Positions 50,161 through 59,283 of a stretch of DNA of 64,000 nucleotides are shown in pieces. A model generated the notes under the pieces. That model was not told the DNA's origin. It did no database searches and was given only the letters and a program-made list of their open reading frames with translations. Position 1 is the stretch's first letter; each line of letters opens with the position of its first letter. Source of the DNA: an uncultured Bacilli bacterium (GTDB lineage: Bacteria > Bacillota_I > Bacilli_A > RF39 > UBA660). The stretch is taken from positions 80,066 through 144,065 of the forward strand of contig CAKPJX010000002.1 in assembly GCA_934163035.1 (NCBI GenBank). Reading direction: 5' to 3'. A program made the translations under genes and the position numbers.

Positions 50161-52386
50161 ATGAAACAATGGAGAAAATTTAAACAGGGAAAGTGGATAA
50201 ATTCTATTAATGTACAAGACTTTATTAATAGAAATTATTCTCAATATGACGGAGATGAAACCTTCCTAGAAAAGCCTACAAAAAAGACAACAACAATTTG
50301 GTCAAAATGTAAGGACTTATTAAAAGAGGAATTAAAAAAACATGTACTAGATATTGATGTAGATCACATGTCAGGAATCAATTCGTTTGATAAAGGATAT
50401 ATCTGTAAGGAAGATGATGTAATAGTTGGACTTCAAACAGATAAACCACTTAAAAGAATTGTAAATCCATATGGTGGAATTAGAATGGTCTATCAAGAAC
50501 TAGATGCATATGGATATAAATTAAATCCAACTGTAGATAAGTATTTTAATGAGTTTAGAAAAACTCATAATCAAGGTGTTTTTGATGCCTACACATCAGA
50601 AATCAGAAAAGCTAGACATGTAGGTCTACTAACAGGTTTACCTGATGCATATGGAAGAGGAAGAATAATTGGTGACTATAGAAGAATTGCACTATATGGA
50701 ATTGATTATTTAAAAGAACAAAAAATAAATGATTTAAGTAAACTAACTGGTCCAATGACAAATGAACTAATACAACTAAGAGAAGATGTTTCAATGCAAA
50801 TAAGAGCACTAGATAGTATCAAAGACATGGCAATGGCATATGGTATAGATATTTCAAAACCAGCAAATAATGCCAAAGAAGCAATTCAATGGACATATTT
50901 TGGATACCTTGCTGCAATTAAAGAAAATAATGGTGCCGCTATGAGTTTAGGACGTGTAGATGCTTTCTTCGATATATATATAAATCGTGATTTAGAGGAA
51001 GAAACAATCACAGAAAAAGAGGCTCAAGAATTAATAGATCAATTTATCATAAAGCTACGTTTAGCAAGACAACTACGTACACCAGAATATGATGAATTAT
51101 TCTCAGGAGATCCAACTTGGGTAACCTGTAGTATTGCAGGTGTGGGAAAAGATAAGAGACATATGGTAACTAAGAGTTCATATAGAATTCTACATACCCT
51201 AACAAATCTTGATCCAGCACCAGAACCAAATATGACTGTATTATGGAGTGCTAACTTAACAGAAAATTTCAAAAAATATTGTGCTAAAATGTCAATACAA
51301 ACAGATGCTATACAATACGAAAATGACGATTTAATGAGACCAATATATGGTGATGATTATGCTATTGCTTGCTGTGTATCAGCAATGAGACTTGGTAAAG
51401 ACATGCAATTCTTTGGTGCCCGCTGTAACTTAGCAAAAACATTGTTATATTCAATTAATGGTGGTATTGATGAAATAAAAAGAGAAAAAGTGTTAGATGG
51501 TTTTGATATTATGAATGATGAAGTTCTAAATTATCAAAAAGTTAAAAAAGCATATTGGAAAGCTCTAGAAAAAGTAGCTGATATATACGCTAATGCCATG
51601 AATATAATCCACTACATGCATGATAAATATGCATATGAAGCTGGTCAAATGGCATTACATGACACTTTAGTACATCGTTATATGGCCTATGGTGTTGCTG
51701 GATTATCAGTAGCAGTTGATTCTCTATCAGCAATAAAGTATGCTAAAGTTAAACCAATCAGAGACGAAGAAGGAATAACTGTAGACTTTGAAATCGAAGG
51801 CGATTATCCACAATACGGAAATGATGATGATAGAGCTGATAATATAGCAATAGAAATTCTTGAAAAAATGTTCAAAGAGCTTAAAAAACATGAACCATAT
51901 AGAAAAGCTGAACCAACTATGTCTGTTTTAACAATTACATCAAATGTAGTATACGGTTCTAAAACAGGGGCAACACCAGACGGTAGAAAAAAAGGTGTTC
52001 CATTTGCTCCAGGTGCCAATCCAATGCATGGAAGAGATCATAGCGGAGCTATTGCTTCCCTAAACTCTGTCGCAAAACTACCATACAAAAATTGCTGTAA
52101 AGATGGTATTTCAAATACATTCTCAATAGTACCAAATGCCTTAGGAAAAACAAAAGAAGAACAAAAAGAAAACTTAGTAAGTCTAATGGATGGTTACTTC
52201 ATACAAGGTGCACACCACTTAAATGTAAACGTACTAAATAGAGAAACTTTAATAGATGCTATGAAAAATCCTGATAAATATCCATTATTAACAATAAGAG
52301 TATCTGGTTATTCAGTACATTTTAATAGATTAACTAAAAAGCAACAAGAAGAAGTAATTTCAAGAACATTCCATGAGACAATATAA
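50161..52386 (+). CDS. pflB: Pyruvate formate-lyase
   Basis: PflB cleaves pyruvate with CoA to acetyl-CoA and formate by a glycyl radical, and is active only without oxygen. The catalytic Cys pair is Cys404-Cys405 (IACCVSAMRLG), and the radical glycine is Gly716 in RVSGYSVHFNRL. Length (741) is normal. The pflA activase follows 1 bp later. The decayed superoxide dismutase 5 kb away agrees with an anaerobic life. The formate made here is the substrate of Fhs and the acetyl-CoA leads to AckA. Confidence 0.98.
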   Translation: MKQWRKFKQGKWINSINVQDFINRNYSQYDGDETFLEKPTKKTTTIWSKCKDLLKEELKKHVLDIDVDHMSGINSFDKGYICKEDDVIVGLQTDKPLKRIVNPYGGIRMVYQELDAYGYKLNPTVDKYFNEFRKTHNQGVFDAYTSEIRKARHVGLLTGLPDAYGRGRIIGDYRRIALYGIDYLKEQKINDLSKLTGPMTNELIQLREDVSMQIRALDSIKDMAMAYGIDISKPANNAKEAIQWTYFGYLAAIKENNGAAMSLGRVDAFFDIYINRDLEEETITEKEAQELIDQFIIKLRLARQLRTPEYDELFSGDPTWVTCSIAGVGKDKRHMVTKSSYRILHTLTNLDPAPEPNMTVLWSANLTENFKKYCAKMSIQTDAIQYENDDLMRPIYGDDYAIACCVSAMRLGKDMQFFGARCNLAKTLLYSINGGIDEIKREKVLDGFDIMNDEVLNYQKVKKAYWKALEKVADIYANAMNIIHYMHDKYAYEAGQMALHDTLVHRYMAYGVAGLSVAVDSLSAIKYAKVKPIRDEEGITVDFEIEGDYPQYGNDDDRADNIAIEILEKMFKELKKHEPYRKAEPTMSVLTITSNVVYGSKTGATPDGRKKGVPFAPGANPMHGRDHSGAIASLNSVAKLPYKNCCKDGISNTFSIVPNALGKTKEEQKENLVSLMDGYFIQGAHHLNVNVLNRETLIDAMKNPDKYPLLTIRVSGYSVHFNRLTKKQQEEVISRTFHETI

Positions 52387-52387
52387 T

Positions 52388-53113
52388 ATGGTTAAAGCAA
52401 GTATTGATTCAATAGAAACATTTGGTTTAGTAGACGGTCCCGGTATAAGAACAGTTGTATTCTTTAATGGATGCAAATTAAGATGTAAGTACTGTCATAA
52501 CCCAGAAATGTGGACTATAAAAGAAAAAAATTATACCCCAGAAGAAGTAGTTAAAAAAGTAATTAGATCCAAACCATATTTTAATAAAAATGGTGGTGTT
52601 ACTTTTTCTGGAGGAGAACCACTTCTTCATGATAAGTTCATAATAGAAACGGCCAAATTATTAAAAAAAGAAAATATTCATATAGCAATAGATACTGCTG
52701 GAGTTGGCAATGGTAATTATGAAGAACTTCTTAAATACATTGATTTAGTAATATTAGATATCAAACATACAAGACCAAAAGAATATAAAGAAATTACTGG
52801 ACTTGAGATGAAAGAAATCGATAACTTTATAAATGCTATCAACAAAGAAAATAAAAACGTATGGATAAGACAAGTAATAATACCTGGAATAACAGATACT
52901 GAGGAATATATAAATAGCCTAGTTACCTATTTAAGCAAAATTAAAAATGTAAAAAGAGTAGACTTTCTACCATTTCACAGATTAGGAAGAGAAAAATATA
53001 TAGCCTTAAATATACCATATCCATATGAAGATAAGAATGACATGGACAAAGACAAATGTGATAAACTATATGAATTATTTGAACAAAAATATAAAAGTAC
53101 TAGCCAAAACTAG
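52388..53113 (+). CDS. pflA: Pyruvate formate-lyase activating enzyme
   Basis: This radical SAM enzyme makes the PflB glycyl radical. The cluster motif is CKLRCKYCHNPEMW, Cys-x3-Cys-x2-Cys near residue 30. GGVTFSGGEPLL is the SAM-binding GGEP block. The frame is open from 52373 inside pflB, but the ATG at 52388 gives MVKASIDSIETFGLVDGPG, the usual start of the family. It follows the pflB stop by 1 bp. The 3' end overlaps smpB by 4 bp in a convergent arrangement. Confidence 0.95.
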   Translation: MVKASIDSIETFGLVDGPGIRTVVFFNGCKLRCKYCHNPEMWTIKEKNYTPEEVVKKVIRSKPYFNKNGGVTFSGGEPLLHDKFIIETAKLLKKENIHIAIDTAGVGNGNYEELLKYIDLVILDIKHTRPKEYKEITGLEMKEIDNFINAINKENKNVWIRQVIIPGITDTEEYINSLVTYLSKIKNVKRVDFLPFHRLGREKYIALNIPYPYEDKNDMDKDKCDKLYELFEQKYKSTSQN

Positions 53114-53120
53114 TACTTTT
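53093..53120. terminator. Bidirectional terminator inside the pflA and smpB ends
   Basis: An 11-bp perfect stem (53093-53103 with 53110-53120) has an A/T-run at both ends. It covers the last codons of both genes, whose stops share CTAG (53110-53113). Confidence 0.92.
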
Positions 53121-53547
53121 TTAAATTCTTCAAAACATCTCTTTTAATGTCTCTTTCTTTTATTGATTCCCTCTTATCATAATTCTTTTTTCCTTTACAA
53201 ACAGCTAAAGAAACTTTAACACGATTATTCTTTAAATAAATTTTTACAGGCACCAATGTATTTCCCCTTAATTCTATTTCCTGTTCTAATTTTTTTATTT
53301 CTTTTTTATGTAAAAGTAATTTTCTACTTCTAGTTTCATCATGATTAAATATATTTCCCTCTTTATATTGTCCAATATACATATTAAGTAAATATACTTC
53401 GTGATTTTTAATTATCCCATAACAATCCTTAATATTGCAATTACCTTTTCTAATTGATTTAATTTCAGTACCCATCAAAACTATTCCAGCTTCATAGATA
53501 TTTTCAATAAAATAGTCATGATAAGCTTTTTTATTCAATATTTCCAT
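53110..53547 (-). CDS. smpB: SsrA-binding protein SmpB
   Basis: SmpB binds tmRNA and carries it to stalled ribosomes. The 145-residue protein has YEAGIVLMGTEIKSIRKGN near the start, LLLHKKEIKKLE in the middle, and the basic C-terminal tail that reads the empty mRNA channel (KNYDKRESIKERD). It is the last gene of the rnr-CapA-smpB run, 4 bp after the CapA gene. Its partner ssrA is about 3 kb away. Confidence 0.96.
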   Translation of the reverse strand: MEILNKKAYHDYFIENIYEAGIVLMGTEIKSIRKGNCNIKDCYGIIKNHEVYLLNMYIGQYKEGNIFNHDETRSRKLLLHKKEIKKLEQEIELRGNTLVPVKIYLKNNRVKVSLAVCKGKKNYDKRESIKERDIKRDVLKNLKKY

Positions 53548-53551
53548 AGTC

Positions 53552-54745
53552 TCACTCCCCTGTAAGTCCCCATACTAAATCTGGATACTTAGAACTAACC
53601 ACAGCCTTATATGTTTCATAATATGAATTATAATTAGGCAGTAAATCATTATTTAATTTAGAGTAAGGATACACTTTAAAGTTCCTCTTACCACTCCTAG
53701 ATGATTTTGTATATATAAGTTGTGCTTTGGGCTCAACTATACTAACATTAACAGTATCATCAACTTCAACTCTCTTTTTAATCTTTACTTCCATCATCAA
53801 TCCTGTAAGTCTTTCTATACCAGCCTGATCAGAAATAAAATTACCAAGTGAATATATTACAAGTGTCTTACCATCATTAATATATTCAACAGGTTCAACA
53901 ACATGAGGATGTGCACCAATAATTAAATTAACCCCCAAAGAAGACAATTCATTGGCTATATTAATTTGACTCTGTGAAACGTTAAAAGAATATTCAATTC
54001 CCCAATGCATCGCCACTATTATAACATCAGCAAGATCTTTAACTTTATTAATATCATTACTTGCTTTTTCGTAAGAATAAACATTATTTAAATATTCTTT
54101 TCCAGCTGGTGTTTCTAATCCATTAGTCCATGTTGTATAAGAAAAGAAAGCATATGATATACCATTAATTTTATATATTTTAGCTTCATCTCTCTCTTCT
54201 TGTGAAGTCCATTGACCAGTAAAAGCTATATTTTTTTTACTCTTCCAATAATTAACAGAATTAATAACACCAGTCTCACCTTTATCCATAGTATGATTGT
54301 TAGCAAGTGAAACCAAATTAAAACCTGCATCTAGAAAAGCATCACCAACAGCCTGAGGTGAATTAAACCTAGGATAATTAGAATAACCAAGCTCTGCTCC
54401 ACCTAAAATTGTCTCCTGATTATAATACCTCAAATCATACTTTTTTGCTATAGGCTTTATTAGTTCTAACATTGGCTTAAAATCATAGGTACCATCATCT
54501 TTTTCAACATCCATATAAACAGTAGAATGAATTAAAGCATCACCAATCATAAAAAGACTAGCTTCATATTCCTTTGGTTTCTTAACTTTTTCAACAACAG
54601 GTGTAGTATCTTTCTTTTTGTTATTAACATTCTTATCTTTGAACTTATTTTTAAAACCGAAAGAAATAACAACTAAAAATAAAAGAAAAAAGAGAACTAT
54701 CCATACTTTTCTTTTTATCCTTAATATCCTCTTTTTTCTTCTCAT
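53552..54745 (-). CDS. CapA/PgsA-family metallophosphoesterase-like protein, membrane-anchored
   Basis: A 397-residue protein with an N-terminal membrane helix (about residues 14-31) and an external CapA/PGA_cap domain. Metal-binding blocks are visible: MIGDALIH (residue 66 on), LANNHTMD, MHWGIEYS and GAHPHVVEP. CapA is linked to poly-gamma-glutamate capsule in Bacillus, but many CapA-like proteins occur without capsule genes, as here; none of capB, capC or pgsE is in the window. It sits 2 bp after rnr and 4 bp before smpB. An envelope phosphatase role is possible. Confidence 0.88.
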   Translation of the reverse strand: MRRKKRILRIKRKVWIVLFFLLFLVVISFGFKNKFKDKNVNNKKKDTTPVVEKVKKPKEYEASLFMIGDALIHSTVYMDVEKDDGTYDFKPMLELIKPIAKKYDLRYYNQETILGGAELGYSNYPRFNSPQAVGDAFLDAGFNLVSLANNHTMDKGETGVINSVNYWKSKKNIAFTGQWTSQEERDEAKIYKINGISYAFFSYTTWTNGLETPAGKEYLNNVYSYEKASNDINKVKDLADVIIVAMHWGIEYSFNVSQSQINIANELSSLGVNLIIGAHPHVVEPVEYINDGKTLVIYSLGNFISDQAGIERLTGLMMEVKIKKRVEVDDTVNVSIVEPKAQLIYTKSSRSGKRNFKVYPYSKLNNDLLPNYNSYYETYKAVVSSKYPDLVWGLTGE

Positions 54746-54747
54746 AA

Positions 54748-56856
54748 CTACACCTTCTTAACAACCTCAAAATCTATAAGTTTTTCTTCTTTAGATGCCC
54801 TTACTACCTTAACTATTACTCTTTCCCCAATAGAGTATTTTACATGAGTTTTCTCACCAGTTAAAGTCATAAGCTTTTCATCAAAATGGAAAAAGTCATT
54901 CATATTTCTAAAAGGAACAAGCCCTTCTATTAGATTATCTAAGGTAACAAACATTCCAAAATTAGTAATTGATGAAATCATACCTTCAAATTCCTCACCA
55001 ATATGACCTTCCATATATTCAGCCATTTTCATATCTTCAACTTCTCTTTCACAATCAACAGAAGCACGTTCTCTAGATGAAGAATGTTCACTAATATATA
55101 TAAGTTTTTCTTCCCATTTTCTAATTGTTCCCATATCTAATTTATTATCAAATAAATAGGTTCTAAGTAATCTGTGAACTGTTGTATCCGGATATCTTCT
55201 AATAGGTGAAGTAAAATGTGTATAACATGTACTAGCAAGACCATAGTGTCCTAAATTTTCAGGTTTATAAACAGCCTTCTGCATACAGCGTAATAAAAGA
55301 CTTGATAATATTTTATATTCTTTTTTATCCTTTATAGCATTAAGTATTTTTTGTACAGTTGTAGGTCTAGTATCACTCAAATCTGCATTAACTTGATAAC
55401 CTAGGCTACCTATAAAACTTAAAAAGTCTCTGATTTTTTCTTCTTTTGGAACTTCATGTACACGATAAATAAATGGTAAATTCATAAAATAGACGTGTGT
55501 CGCAACACATTCATTAGCTGCAATCATAAAATCTTCTATTAAGTTTTCACCAACACCTCTATATCTAAGTTTTATCTCCGTTGGCTTACATTCACTATCT
55601 ACCAATATTTTAGCCTCATCTACATCAAAGTCAAGGTATCCTCTTTTAATTTTGTCTTTTCTAAGTATTGAAGAAAGTTCAGCCATTAATCTCAAAGATT
55701 GTTCATAAGGCTCATACCCTTCAGGTACAACATTCTTTTCTAAAATACTATTAACCTTGTTATATGTCATTTGAATACGTGACTTAATAACACTAGGGAA
55801 TATTTCATAATCTAATCTCTTTCCAGCACCATCAAATTCCATCACACAAGAAACAGCTAATCTATCAACATTAGGATTCAAAGAACAAATTCCATTAGAT
55901 AGCTCGTGTGGTAACATAGGAATAACTCTATCAACTAAATAAACACTAGTTCCTCTTTCCATAGCATCATTATCTAAAGGACTTCCCTCTTTAACATAAT
56001 AACTAACATCAGCAATATGAACTCCTAATTTATAATGACCATTTGGAAGTTTTTCAATTGATATAGCATCATCTATATCTCTAGTATCATCTCCATCAAT
56101 TGTAAATATTTCTTGACCTCTTAAATCTCTTCTACCAACTAAGTCTTCCTCTCTTACTTCCATTGGAATACTTTTTACCTCTTCAACTACATCATCTGGA
56201 AAAGTGGTTTCTATATTATACTTACAAGTAATAGATAAAATATCAACACCAGGATCATTTTTATGACCGATTATTTCCACAACCTTACCTTGATATTTTG
56301 TATTATTATTAAGTTTTTTGACAAGAACTACTACTACTTTATGTCCATCAACTGCATTAAGCGATTTATCCTTTGGTACCTCTATATTTAGTTTAATCTT
56401 CTTATCATCAAGAGTAATATGTCCCATACCCTTCTTATCAAAATTAATCTCACCAATATAACGCTCAGTTTGTCTTTTTATAATCCTTAGTATTCTACCC
56501 TCTAATCTATCAATGTTCATTTTACTAGTAATTTCAACTAAAACAACATCATCATGAATTGCCCCATTCATATTAGCCTGTTCAACATAAACATCGTCTT
56601 GTAAATCATCCACTTCTACAAAACCATATCCTTTTTTATTAACACGCATAATACCTTTTCTTAAATGGCTTTTTTCAAGCATCATATATTTATCTTTATT
56701 AGAATGATAAATTATTACATCCTGCTCTAATTTTTTTAATTCATCTACTAATAATTTAGTATCATCGGTACTAGTAATACCTAATAAATCACTAATTTCA
56801 TAAATACTAAGCGCCTTGTCAGCATTCTTTAATACATTTAAAATATCATCTCTCAT
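54748..56856 (-). CDS. rnr: Ribonuclease R
   Basis: A 702-residue 3'-5' exoribonuclease. An N-terminal winged-helix part (residues 1-65) and cold-shock domains come first. The RNB domain has TIDGDDTRDIDDAISIEKL, which holds the catalytic Asp cluster, and TSPIRRYPD. An S1 domain ends the protein (EGMISSITNFGMFVTLDN). RNase R removes structured RNA and, with SmpB-tmRNA, clears stalled mRNAs. It heads the rnr-CapA-smpB operon, itself behind secG, an order known from Bacillus apart from CapA. Confidence 0.96.
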   Translation of the reverse strand: MRDDILNVLKNADKALSIYEISDLLGITSTDDTKLLVDELKKLEQDVIIYHSNKDKYMMLEKSHLRKGIMRVNKKGYGFVEVDDLQDDVYVEQANMNGAIHDDVVLVEITSKMNIDRLEGRILRIIKRQTERYIGEINFDKKGMGHITLDDKKIKLNIEVPKDKSLNAVDGHKVVVVLVKKLNNNTKYQGKVVEIIGHKNDPGVDILSITCKYNIETTFPDDVVEEVKSIPMEVREEDLVGRRDLRGQEIFTIDGDDTRDIDDAISIEKLPNGHYKLGVHIADVSYYVKEGSPLDNDAMERGTSVYLVDRVIPMLPHELSNGICSLNPNVDRLAVSCVMEFDGAGKRLDYEIFPSVIKSRIQMTYNKVNSILEKNVVPEGYEPYEQSLRLMAELSSILRKDKIKRGYLDFDVDEAKILVDSECKPTEIKLRYRGVGENLIEDFMIAANECVATHVYFMNLPFIYRVHEVPKEEKIRDFLSFIGSLGYQVNADLSDTRPTTVQKILNAIKDKKEYKILSSLLLRCMQKAVYKPENLGHYGLASTCYTHFTSPIRRYPDTTVHRLLRTYLFDNKLDMGTIRKWEEKLIYISEHSSSRERASVDCEREVEDMKMAEYMEGHIGEEFEGMISSITNFGMFVTLDNLIEGLVPFRNMNDFFHFDEKLMTLTGEKTHVKYSIGERVIVKVVRASKEEKLIDFEVVKKV

Positions 56857-56925
56857 AAAATCATCCCTTTATTATCTTCAAAACCATTATACTTTATTTT
56901 TTTATTAATCACCAGTATTTTATCA

Positions 56926-56947
56926 AAAAAAAAGAACTAAAGTTCTT
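56926..56947 (-). terminator. secG terminator
   Basis: On the minus strand a 6-bp stem (AAGAAC with GTTCTT) is followed by a nine-T run and touches the secG stop. Read-through into rnr is possible. Confidence 0.75.
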
Positions 56948-57161
56948 AAATAAACATAGATACAAGGCAAATTATAAAAAAACTAATACCTAGTAAAAAT
57001 GTAACACGACTAACAAACAATTCAGAACCACGTTCTTTTCTTTTTGTAAACAAATCAGAGTTACCACCAGAAATAATCTGAGCAGCACCTTCAGCCTTAC
57101 TACTTTGTAAAAGTACAATAATAATCAATAAAATTGAAATAATCAATAATACTGTTTCCAT
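56946..57161 (-). CDS. secG: Preprotein translocase subunit SecG
   Basis: SecG is a 71-residue partner of SecYE. Two membrane helices flank the conserved cytoplasmic loop QSSKAEGAAQIISGGNSDLF. The ATG at 57161 follows a GGAGGTGC site; an ATG 12 bp upstream lies within that site region. It has its own promoter and precedes rnr, the usual place in Firmicutes. Confidence 0.92.
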   Translation of the reverse strand: METVLLIISILLIIIVLLQSSKAEGAAQIISGGNSDLFTKRKERGSELFVSRVTFLLGISFFIICLVSMFI

Positions 57162-57185
57162 AAGCACCTCCATAACAATAAGTAT

Positions 57186-57214
57186 ATAATATCATAAATA
57201 ATTAAGTATTTCAA
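57186..57214 (-). promoter_or_regulatory. secG promoter
   Basis: TTGAAA (57214-57209), a 17-bp spacer and TATTAT (57191-57186) on the minus strand lie 25 bp before secG. Confidence 0.75.
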
Positions 57215-57348
57215 CAAATTTAACTAAATATACGTTTTTCGATACTTCATAAATAAAATATAGATCATATAAATATCAAAAGTAAGATAAATATTTTAAA
57301 TTAATTTAAATGAAATATCACTACACTTTTATATATCATAATATATGA

Positions 57349-59022
57349 TTAATGAGTCAATTTATCCATTAATTCATCTATATTAATATCAATATGTTCA
57401 TCTTTAGTTCTCTCTTTAAACTCAACAACACCTTGACTAGCCCCCCTACCGACAACAACACGATATGGAATACCAATCAAATCTGCATCCTTAAATTTAA
57501 CACCGGCTCTTAAATCTCTATCATCAAGCATCACTTCAACGTCAGCTTTAGTTAAATCATCATATAATTTATTGGCAAGATCAACTTGAGTCTCATCTTT
57601 CATATTAACAATAACTATATCAACCTTATATGGAGCAATGGCCTCAGGGAAAATTATACCATGATCATCATTATTTTGTTCAACAACAGCTGCCATTATT
57701 CTACCAACACCTATACCATAACTACCCATAGTAACAACTTGTTCCTTATTATTTTCATCCAAATAAGTTAAACCTAACTTTTCAGCATACTTAGTACCAA
57801 GTTTGAATAAATTACCAACTTCAATACCCTTCTTTAAATATAAATTACCACCACAATGAGGACAAATATCTCCTTCTAAAACATTACTAATATCTGCAAC
57901 CATATCATATTTAATGTCTCTAACATTAGCATTTATATAGTGGTATCCCTCTTTATTAGCCCCACAACAGAAGTTTTTCATACCTAAAACTTCCTCATCA
58001 ACTACAACTTTACAATTTAAGTTAATTGGCCCAGTAAATCCTGGTACAGCATTACTTGTACTAATAAGTACATCATCAGCAAAGCCAATTTCTTTTACTC
58101 CAAATAACTTACAAGCTTTACTTTCACTAAACTCTCTATCTCCTCTAACAAAGAAAATAACTAATTCACCATTAACATTCATAAGTAAAGCCTTAACAGA
58201 CTTCTTAGCTGAAATATTTAAATAATTACAAACATCTTCAATACTCTCTTGATTTGGCGTTTCAACCATTTCTAGTCCTTTTAACTCTTCCTCTTCTTCG
58301 ATATATTTATGTTCAGCAACTTCCATATTAACTGCATAATCACACTTATCACATAAAACCAAAGCATCTTCTCCAATATCTGTAAGTGCTTGGTATTCCT
58401 CAGATAAAGTACCTCCCATAGCACCAGTATCAGCTTTAACTATTCTATAATCAATACCTATTCTATCATAAATATTATTATAAGCTTGCTTCATAATATT
58501 GTAGCTATCATCAAGGCCGACCTCATCCTTATCAAAAGAATAAGCATCTTTCATTATGAATTCTCTGACTCTAATAAGGCCATATCTAGGTCTAGTTTCA
58601 TCCCTAAACTTATCTGCTTGTTGATATAAAGTAAAATGTAAATCCTTATAACTTTGAACCATACTTTTAGCCGCAATAGTAAATAATTCTTCATGAGTTG
58701 GACCAAGTACGTAAGGCTTTTCATAACGATCATTTAAATTAAACATATCTTTACCAAAAGCTTCTGTTCTACCACATGTATCATAAACTTCTCTAGGTAT
58801 TAAAGAAGGCATTAATAACTCTTGAGCCCCAGCCTTATCCATTTCATCTTTTACAATGTAACGAATCTTGTCAAGGACTCTAAGTCCTAAAGGTAAAAAC
58901 ATATAAATACCAGAACTAGTCTTCTTAATCATTCCACTACGTACCAATAAATTACCTGATTTACTGTCTTCATCTTTTACATCTTCACGTAAAGTAAAAA
59001 AATAGCTTTTACTTAATTTCAT
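57349..59022 (-). CDS. proS: Prolyl-tRNA synthetase (bacterial type)
   Basis: This class II synthetase charges tRNA-Pro. The N-terminal MKLSKSYFFTLRED, motif 2 region RDETRPRYGLIRVREFIMKD, the inserted YbaK-type editing domain (about residues 220-390) and motif 3 (GSYGIGVGRIMAA) are in order, 557 residues in all. The frame is open to 59082, but AGGAGGAAT precedes the ATG at 59022. A T-box leader with a proline specifier lies directly upstream. Confidence 0.96.
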   Translation of the reverse strand: MKLSKSYFFTLREDVKDEDSKSGNLLVRSGMIKKTSSGIYMFLPLGLRVLDKIRYIVKDEMDKAGAQELLMPSLIPREVYDTCGRTEAFGKDMFNLNDRYEKPYVLGPTHEELFTIAAKSMVQSYKDLHFTLYQQADKFRDETRPRYGLIRVREFIMKDAYSFDKDEVGLDDSYNIMKQAYNNIYDRIGIDYRIVKADTGAMGGTLSEEYQALTDIGEDALVLCDKCDYAVNMEVAEHKYIEEEEELKGLEMVETPNQESIEDVCNYLNISAKKSVKALLMNVNGELVIFFVRGDREFSESKACKLFGVKEIGFADDVLISTSNAVPGFTGPINLNCKVVVDEEVLGMKNFCCGANKEGYHYINANVRDIKYDMVADISNVLEGDICPHCGGNLYLKKGIEVGNLFKLGTKYAEKLGLTYLDENNKEQVVTMGSYGIGVGRIMAAVVEQNNDDHGIIFPEAIAPYKVDIVIVNMKDETQVDLANKLYDDLTKADVEVMLDDRDLRAGVKFKDADLIGIPYRVVVGRGASQGVVEFKERTKDEHIDINIDELMDKLTH

Positions 59023-59039
59023 AAAAATTCCTCCTAAAA

Positions 59040-59242
59040 ATAAAAAGAATGATACCAAAGGAGTGCAAATGCACGGTACCATCCTTACTTTAACTCTTTT
59101 TTCTAACGGTGCTTAACACCGGAAGTAAAACTTCTTCAGGAAAGTTAGGAATTATACCAGATTATAATTAAGTTCACACTATCCTTAACTCACTACATAT
59201 AAGAGCCAGTATAATTATGGTCTTTCCAATGAATTTAAAACT
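59040..59242 (-). promoter_or_regulatory. T-box leader with proline specifier
   Basis: The core AAGGATGGTACCGTG is on the minus strand, followed by a terminator in which GGATGGTACC pairs with GGTATCATTC (two wobbles) and TTTTTATTTTT. A nested hairpin GTGCA-TT-TGCAC lies in its loop. The likely specifier is CCT at 59149-59147, in AATTCCTA, matching Pro. Stem I is less typical than in the other two leaders. Confidence 0.88.
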
Positions 59243-59248
59243 GATAAT

Positions 59249-59277
59249 ATTCTATTATTAATTACCTATTTTGTCAA
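59249..59277 (-). promoter_or_regulatory. Promoter of the Pro T-box
   Basis: TTGACA (59277-59272), a 17-bp spacer and TAGAAT (59254-59249) on the minus strand begin only 6 bp after the eno stop. Confidence 0.85.
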
Positions 59278-59283
59278 TAAAAA

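Noticed and set aside
53552..54745. Poly-gamma-glutamate capsule locus
   Set aside because: Only a CapA-like protein is present; the synthetase genes are absent from the window.
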